Shown here: one piece after another, positions 59,336 through 64,000 of the stretch
Layout: each line of letters starts with the position of its first letter
Position numbering within the stretch: position 1 is the first letter of the stretch
NCBI GenBank assembly: GCA_964453665.1
Contig: CAYVQT010000008.1
Coordinates: 1-64,000, forward strand
Direction of reading: 5' to 3'
DNA from: DAOUTY01 sp964453665
GTDB lineage: Bacteria > Chloroflexota > Dehalococcoidia > SZUA-161
Length of the DNA: 64,000 nucleotides
Position numbers and translations under genes: made by a program
Notes under the pieces: generated by a model
The model's database searches: none
What the model was told of the DNA's origin: nothing
What the model saw: only the letters and a program-made list of their open reading frames with translations

Positions 59336-62011
59336 CTAGGTCCTTTCCAGCTTTACGGCACACGCTTTAAGTGCAGGGCTTTTTGCCCAGGGATCGAGGG
59401 CGACGCCAAACAGTTGATTGGTCGGGGTTGACGGGAAGGAAAGAGGCAGGAAGACTGTCCCATCGGGAAGTGCGTCGGTTATTTTAGCCACGGCGGTTAA
59501 ATCACCTGAGGGCGAGATGACCCTGACCCCATCACCATCACTGATCCCGAATTGCGAGGCGTCCGCCTCACCAATTTCCAGGTAAGCTTCTGGAGAGAAT
59601 TCGCTCAACCGTGGCGACCTGGAGCTTCTGGAACCAGTACCGGAGTGGTACAGTATGCTTCCGGTCAGCAGGGTTAGGGGATACCCGTCTTTCGGCGTTT
59701 TCACTGGCTCATATTGTACGCGGGAGAAGCGGTCGAATCCGCTTGGGAATCGGCCTTTGTAGAGGCGCCGGTTTCTCAAGGGGATCCTCTCCGATTCATC
59801 CCTGAATGTATCCTTCGACTCCAGACCCGTGTAACCTGTATCCTCATAGAGGGGGACCAGTTCCTGAATCTCTTCCTTAACTTGCTGTAGCGAGGAATAG
59901 GCCATGGGGTTGCCCATACTGTTCGCCAGCCTGATGATAATTTCCCAGTCTGGCAAGCTGTCACCGATAGGTTCGATGACCTTGCATACCCGCTGAACCC
60001 TTCCCTCAAAATTGGTGAAAGTCCCTTCCTTTTCGGCGAAACTCGCGGCGGGCAGGACCACATTTGCCAGTTCCGCTGTCTCAGTGAGGAACATATCCTG
60101 CACCACGAGGAAATCGAGGGATTTCAAGGCTTCCCTGGTGAGAGTCGGATTGGGAAAGCTCAAGACCGGGTTCTCCCCTACAATGTATATGCCTTTGACC
60201 TTTCCCTCTCTTGTGTGATCAATCATTTCGATGGCCGTGAGCCCGGTGTCAGCGGGCGGGTCGGTGCCCCAGTGTTCCGCAAACTTCTTAATCGCCTGGG
60301 TATTTTCCACCGATTGGTATCCCGGTAACAGATCGGGCAGGGCTCCCATGTCGCACGCACCTTGCCCGTTGCAGTCTCGTTGTAGCGCAAAGATGCCTCC
60401 CCGGAGCCCAACGTTTCCGGTCAGCATCGCCAGGTTTGCCAGAGCCATTACGCTGTCAGTCCCGGTCAGGTGCTGGGTGACTCCCGCGCCATATACGATT
60501 GAAGCACGGTTGGCATCTGCAAAGAACCGGGCAGTGCGAACTACGTCATCACCTGGAACGCCGGTGACCTCCTCCACATACTCAGGTGTGTACTTCTCCA
60601 GCCCCTTGCTCCACGTCTCATAGTTATCTGTTTTTCTGGTTACGAACTCCTCGTCCAGCAAACCCTCGGTGACGATTACCCTTGCCATGCCATTTATAAG
60701 CGCCAAGTCGGTCCCGACTTTCGGTCTCAGCCAGATGTGGGCAAACGAAGAGAGCTTAATTTGCCGGGGATCTACGAGCAGCAGCATGGCGCCTTTATTT
60801 CTGGCTGCACGCTTCACAGCGTATCCCACGGCTGGCGCTGATGAAGTAAGGTTGGCTCCGATGACCATTATTACCTCTGACTGCTCCAGGGCATCGAGCC
60901 CATTGGTGGTGCCGGGGAAGCCGACAGCCGACCCCAGACCTACCATGCTCGGGGCACTGTACAAGCGACTGGCATTGTCGATGTTGTTGGTGCCCAGTAC
61001 AACGCGAGCGAACTTCTGTAAAAGGTAATTCTCCTCATTAGTGCACTTGGAGGAGCCGAGCAAAGCTAAGCTGTTGGGCCCCTGAGTTTCCTTTATCCGC
61101 TTGAGTCCGGAGGCTACGGTATCCAGGGCCTCATCCCAGGATACAGACTTGAAATCCCCGTTCACCTTGACGAGGGGGCTCGTCAGCCTTTCAGGGCTGT
61201 GCACGAAGTCGTAGCCATAGCTTCCTTTGACACAAAGTGCGCCGCGACTTACTTCTCCCTCTTTAGCCGGTCTTGCCCGCACGATCTGCTGGTCTTTTAC
61301 CTCCAGGTTGATGCCGCAGCCACAGCCACAAAACGGGCAAATAGTTGATACACTGGTTGTAATTGTACCCCGGTAGACGCGTTTCTTTTCCATCAATGCG
61401 CCGGTGGGACATATCGCCACACAAGTCCCGCAAAATGTGCAATCCGAATCTTCGAGCGGGGAGTCATTGAGGGTCGCTGGCTTTGATGCGAATCCCCGGT
61501 GAATATAATCAATTGCGCCCTGAACGACGATCTCTTGGTCTGCCCGTATACACTTGGCGCATAGAATGCACTTGCTTAAGTCCCTTTCGATGAAAGGATT
61601 GACCTCTTCGATGGTAGCTTTTATGGGGATCCTCTGGAGGTCCACCAGCCCGACCCCCATATCGGAGGCGATCTTACGTAGCTCGCACTGGTTGCCCTTG
61701 TCGCAAACGAGGCAGGAATCGGGGTGACTTGCAAGCAGAAGCTTGATTATGGTCCTGCGGCGGTCTTGCACCTTGGGTGATTGTGTGTTTATCACCATTC
61801 CCGGTTCAATGGGCGAAACGCAGGAGGCCAGCAGCCTGCCAGAGCGTTCGTCTTCTACCAGGCAGATGCGACAGGCGCCGATCGGGGTTAAAAGGGGGTC
61901 ATGGCAGAGCCTGGGTATTTCTACGCCTGACTCATGTGCCAGATCCAGGATGGTCATTCCGGGGTGGCCGCTTACTTCGACTCCGTCAAGCGTAATAGTA
62001 ATAGCTTCCAA
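59336..62011 (-). CDS. formate-dehydrogenase-like molybdopterin subunit with NuoG-type N-terminus and altered active site
   Basis: 891 residues. The start is TTG at 62011, with GGGGAGG six bases upstream. Ligands in order: [2Fe-2S] C36/47/50/64; His-Cys cluster H96/C100/C103/C109; two ferredoxin groups C148/151/154 (D158 where the fourth Cys belongs) and C191/194/197/201; Mo-domain cluster C225/228/232/260. This matches the FdhF-type subunit of NAD-linked formate dehydrogenases. At the catalytic site family members read R-V-C/U-H-S-P-S; here it is R349-L-Y351-S352-A-P-S. Tyr replaces Sec/Cys and Ser replaces His. It probably does not oxidise formate and may be an electron conduit or act on another substrate. 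Confidence 0.9.
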   Translation of the reverse strand: MEAITITLDGVEVSGHPGMTILDLAHESGVEIPRLCHDPLLTPIGACRICLVEDERSGRLLASCVSPIEPGMVINTQSPKVQDRRRTIIKLLLASHPDSCLVCDKGNQCELRKIASDMGVGLVDLQRIPIKATIEEVNPFIERDLSKCILCAKCIRADQEIVVQGAIDYIHRGFASKPATLNDSPLEDSDCTFCGTCVAICPTGALMEKKRVYRGTITTSVSTICPFCGCGCGINLEVKDQQIVRARPAKEGEVSRGALCVKGSYGYDFVHSPERLTSPLVKVNGDFKSVSWDEALDTVASGLKRIKETQGPNSLALLGSSKCTNEENYLLQKFARVVLGTNNIDNASRLYSAPSMVGLGSAVGFPGTTNGLDALEQSEVIMVIGANLTSSAPAVGYAVKRAARNKGAMLLLVDPRQIKLSSFAHIWLRPKVGTDLALINGMARVIVTEGLLDEEFVTRKTDNYETWSKGLEKYTPEYVEEVTGVPGDDVVRTARFFADANRASIVYGAGVTQHLTGTDSVMALANLAMLTGNVGLRGGIFALQRDCNGQGACDMGALPDLLPGYQSVENTQAIKKFAEHWGTDPPADTGLTAIEMIDHTREGKVKGIYIVGENPVLSFPNPTLTREALKSLDFLVVQDMFLTETAELANVVLPAASFAEKEGTFTNFEGRVQRVCKVIEPIGDSLPDWEIIIRLANSMGNPMAYSSLQQVKEEIQELVPLYEDTGYTGLESKDTFRDESERIPLRNRRLYKGRFPSGFDRFSRVQYEPVKTPKDGYPLTLLTGSILYHSGTGSRSSRSPRLSEFSPEAYLEIGEADASQFGISDGDGVRVISPSGDLTAVAKITDALPDGTVFLPLSFPSTPTNQLFGVALDPWAKSPALKACAVKLERT

Positions 62012-62097
62012 CAGTAGCCTCCCCTGAAAACTAATGGCCAGATAATATCTGAGTAATCAGACTGTTCCGACTATGTATGAATATGGAGCGTTAGCGC

Positions 62098-62907
62098 TCA
62101 GGTCGAAGCTGGCGTAGGCCTTTGCAGACGCTTTCCAACATAATGTACAGCCCTAATGGCATTCACCAGCTGGGAGCTAGCAGCTCGCTTAGGAATGAAT
62201 CCGTAAGCTCCTATCTGCTCGGCGGCGAGGATATTCTCCTCATCGTCGTATTGAGATAGCATGACTACTCTGGTTCTTGGGTAATCTTTATATATATGCT
62301 TGGTCGCCTCTAACCCATTCATTTCGGGCATAACTATGTCCATTATCACGATATCGGGGAAGAGATCACGTACTTTTTCCAGCGACTCCTTCCCATTCTC
62401 AGCTTGACCTATTACCTCGATGTCACTTTGCAGCTCCAGTACGGACCTGATGCCGTCCCTGACTACCGCGTGGTCATCTACTATAAGCACTTTTATGCGC
62501 TTGGTTGCCCTGTCCAGAATCGTCTGTGCCCTGGTGGCAAGCGAGCCCGGCTCGATCGGCTTGGATACATAGTCCTCGGCATCCATTAATGCCGCTTCGT
62601 CTCTTCTCCACCCTTTTACAAGTTGTTTTTCAGGTGGTGCATCCATGACTATGATCGGCAGATCCTTGGTCTTGGGGTTGTCTCTCAGCCATTGATGCAG
62701 TGAGAACGCTTCTCCGCGGGGGCTCAGTGTCCCCAGTATCACCAGGGCGGGGTCTACCTTTTTGGCTGCTTCCTGTGCCTCTGCCTTGGTGGCGGCGATG
62801 ATAACCTCACATAAATCACTTTCCAGAGCGCCTTGCAAAGCTGAGGCAAAATCAGGTTCGTCGTCTACGACTAGAATTCTCCTCTTCGCCTCTTGATTCT
62901 CTCCCAT
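62098..62907 (-). CDS. tandem-receiver response regulator with a degenerate first domain, no output domain
   Basis: 269 residues. Receiver 1 (10-130) keeps D15/D16 and K116, but the phospho-acceptor place is G59 (LVILGTLS), so it cannot be phosphorylated in the usual way. Receiver 2 (138-260) has D144/D145 and D190 (IVIMDIVMPEM), and resembles NarL-type receivers, but the LuxR helix-turn-helix is absent. It should act by protein contact. It lies 218 bp after a NarL-type regulator and probably works with that system and the kinase at the window edge. Confidence 0.88.
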   Translation of the reverse strand: MGENQEAKRRILVVDDEPDFASALQGALESDLCEVIIAATKAEAQEAAKKVDPALVILGTLSPRGEAFSLHQWLRDNPKTKDLPIIVMDAPPEKQLVKGWRRDEAALMDAEDYVSKPIEPGSLATRAQTILDRATKRIKVLIVDDHAVVRDGIRSVLELQSDIEVIGQAENGKESLEKVRDLFPDIVIMDIVMPEMNGLEATKHIYKDYPRTRVVMLSQYDDEENILAAEQIGAYGFIPKRAASSQLVNAIRAVHYVGKRLQRPTPAST

Positions 62908-63042
62908 GACTCACCTCCCACTGTCCACTTTGGTTTTTTATGGTAAATCGCATATAACTATCCGTGAATAGGGACTTACCCTTGAATATGTGTGTATCAA
63001 CCCTTGAATCGGTAGAAATAACCCCTTAATTATTGAAGGATA

Positions 63043-63078
63043 AAAGCAGGGGTTAACCCGAGGGTTAACCCCTGCTTT
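63043..63078 (-). terminator. 17-bp perfect hairpin after the NarL-type gene
   Basis: Arms AAAGCAGGGGTTAACCC pair perfectly around a two-base loop and end in TTTTA on the minus strand. It lies about 50 bp after the stop of the NarL-type gene and upstream of the tandem-receiver gene, so these genes have separate transcripts. Confidence 0.8.
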
Positions 63079-63125
63079 GCTTTTATAGAAGCGAAATCGC
63101 GAGAATAATCACGCTGGGGCAGAGT

Positions 63126-63779
63126 TTATACGCTTATGATTCCTCGCCGCAGTGCATATTTAACCAGGTCCAGATTGCTGTGAATCCCCAGCTTCTTCAT
63201 GAGACTTGTCTTATGCCCCTCAACCGTTTTTGGAGTGATATTCAGAAGCTCCGCAATCTGTCGCGTCTTATACCCTTCCACAACTAGTTTGAGCATTTCC
63301 CGCTCCCTATCGGTGAGTTGCTCATACGGATCGTTATTAGCTTCCGTTATTGCCACACTCTGGTAGTCTTCAACGAACAGCTTGGCTATGGAAGGAGACA
63401 GGTAAGACTCCCCGGCAAATACAGCCCTTATCCCGTGAGCAAGCTCTGAAGAAGCTGCTGTCTTGCTGACGAATCCGGTGGCTCCGGCCTGGATGGCGGG
63501 GAAAACATGTTCTTTGTCATCATACTGGGTAAGAGCCAGTATTTTGGTCCCCGCAAATTCCTTACGTATACGGCGTATGGCTTCCAAACCACCCATTACG
63601 GGCATGGCTATATCCATCAACACGACGTCCGGCAGTAGTTCGCTCACCTTCTCCAGCCCTTCCATGCCATTGGTCGCCTCGCTCACGACCTCCATGTCCC
63701 CGGCTAAAGCCAGCAGGCTGCAAATGCCATCTCGAACGATGGCGTGATCATCTACTACCAGCACCCTGATCTTTCGCAT
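63126..63779 (-). CDS. NarL/FixJ-type response regulator (receiver + LuxR HTH)
   Basis: 217 residues. The receiver (1-120) has D10/D11 and phospho-acceptor D56 (VLMDIAMPV), with conserved K at about 107. The LuxR-type HTH (152-210) reads LTDREREMLKLVVEGYKTRQIAELL and TPKTVEGHKTSLMKKLG. Its start overlaps the end of the histidine kinase gene by 32 bp, so kinase and regulator form a two-component system. Target genes are unknown. Confidence 0.92.
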   Translation of the reverse strand: MRKIRVLVVDDHAIVRDGICSLLALAGDMEVVSEATNGMEGLEKVSELLPDVVLMDIAMPVMGGLEAIRRIRKEFAGTKILALTQYDDKEHVFPAIQAGATGFVSKTAASSELAHGIRAVFAGESYLSPSIAKLFVEDYQSVAITEANNDPYEQLTDREREMLKLVVEGYKTRQIAELLNITPKTVEGHKTSLMKKLGIHSNLDLVKYALRRGIISV

Positions 63780-64000
63780 CCTCTTTGCTCCAGTATATCG
63801 GCACCTTTGCTATAATCCTGGTACCCTTCCCAATTTGTGACTGGATATCGCATGTACCGCCGAGGAGACTCGCCCTTTCTTTCATGCTGAACAGTCCTCG
63901 ACCGCGGCCGCTTTCGTCCACTTCAATTGGCCGTGACGCATCAAATCCACTGCCATCATCTTCTATTTGCATTGTGAGTTCGTAAGAGGTGCGCCGCAGG
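63748..64000 (-). CDS. histidine kinase, C-terminal part (continues beyond the window)
   Basis: The last 83 codons of a kinase reading in from the edge. ELTMQIEDDGSGFDAS is the ATP-binding G1 box (D-x-G-x-G) and GRGRGLFSMKERASLLGGTCDIQSQIGKGTRIIAKVPI the G2 box and end of the HATPase domain, the pattern of HisKA_3-type (NarX/DegS) kinases. The open frame has no stop up to base 64000. It precedes and overlaps its cognate regulator. Confidence 0.85.
   Translation of the reverse strand, partial: LRRTSYELTMQIEDDGSGFDASRPIEVDESGRGRGLFSMKERASLLGGTCDIQSQIGKGTRIIAKVPIYWSKEDAKDQGAGSR

Overview
The window looks like a chromosomal segment of a strictly anaerobic bacterium, most likely a Chloroflexota member of the Dehalococcoidia type. 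This placement is inferred from gene content only: an ATP-dependent PEP carboxykinase, a methanogen-type thymidylate synthase, two MetF/MetV pairs of the Wood-Ljungdahl methyl branch, many Mo/W-bis-MGD oxidoreductases, many iron-sulfur P-loop ATPases, and no respiratory oxidase. No rRNA, tRNA or CRISPR array was seen.

Layout. 1-5.4 kb: cupin, MarR regulator, ArsA/GET3-type ATPase, a 0.7-kb stretch of palindromic repeats, thymidylate synthase, and a tandem pair of unknown small paralogs behind a repeated AGTACT-type motif. 5.4-14.1 kb (minus strand): DUF72 protein, pckA, MrfA-like helicase, DUF503 protein, a zinc-ribbon gene broken by one amber codon, and valS. 14.2-27.4 kb (minus strand): rpoC with an unusual six-fold 16-residue acidic tail repeat, rpoB, a stand-alone receiver, speB, speD, an excisionase-type HTH gene, PSP1/YaaT, holB and the tiny ribosomal protein bS22. 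27.4-32 kb: a nitroreductase whose 5' end is duplicated 3.76 kb away. Between the two copies lie an IS3 relic and a DmsAB-like molybdoenzyme pair, so this is a probable acquired island. 32.3-36.3 kb (plus strand): lipoprotein and greA-lysS-serS behind a strong promoter and an attenuator-like hairpin. 36.3-41.8 kb: IS110 fragment, a Tat-exported formate-dehydrogenase-like enzyme, a divergent CsoR-family regulator and an MFS transporter. Two near-identical CsoR-box promoters lie here, one driving the oxidoreductase and one an orphan that may make a short RNA.

42.0-53.8 kb is one long minus-strand run. It begins at a consensus promoter with a DUF134 regulator and continues through a DUF364 protein, Met/Gly-rich proteins, two NifX/NifB-type cofactor-binding proteins, two MinD-type ATPases with ferredoxin domains and an Mrp ATPase. 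This resembles the orange-protein (ORP) neighbourhoods of anaerobes. It then runs into a CoA-disulfide-reductase-like flavoprotein, an IscU-type scaffold, metV, metF, a methyltransferase and a radical SAM enzyme.

54.2-62.0 kb is a second minus-strand operon. A formate-dehydrogenase-like subunit with a NuoG-type N-terminus but no catalytic Sec/Cys or His is followed by NuoE, a NuoF fused to a GltD/NfnB-like flavoprotein, MetV and MetF. This looks like an NAD(P)H-linked, possibly electron-bifurcating methylene-tetrahydrofolate reductase complex and is the most interesting system in the window. The end (62.1-64 kb) holds two response regulators, one with a degenerate receiver, and the C-terminus of a histidine kinase that continues past the window edge.
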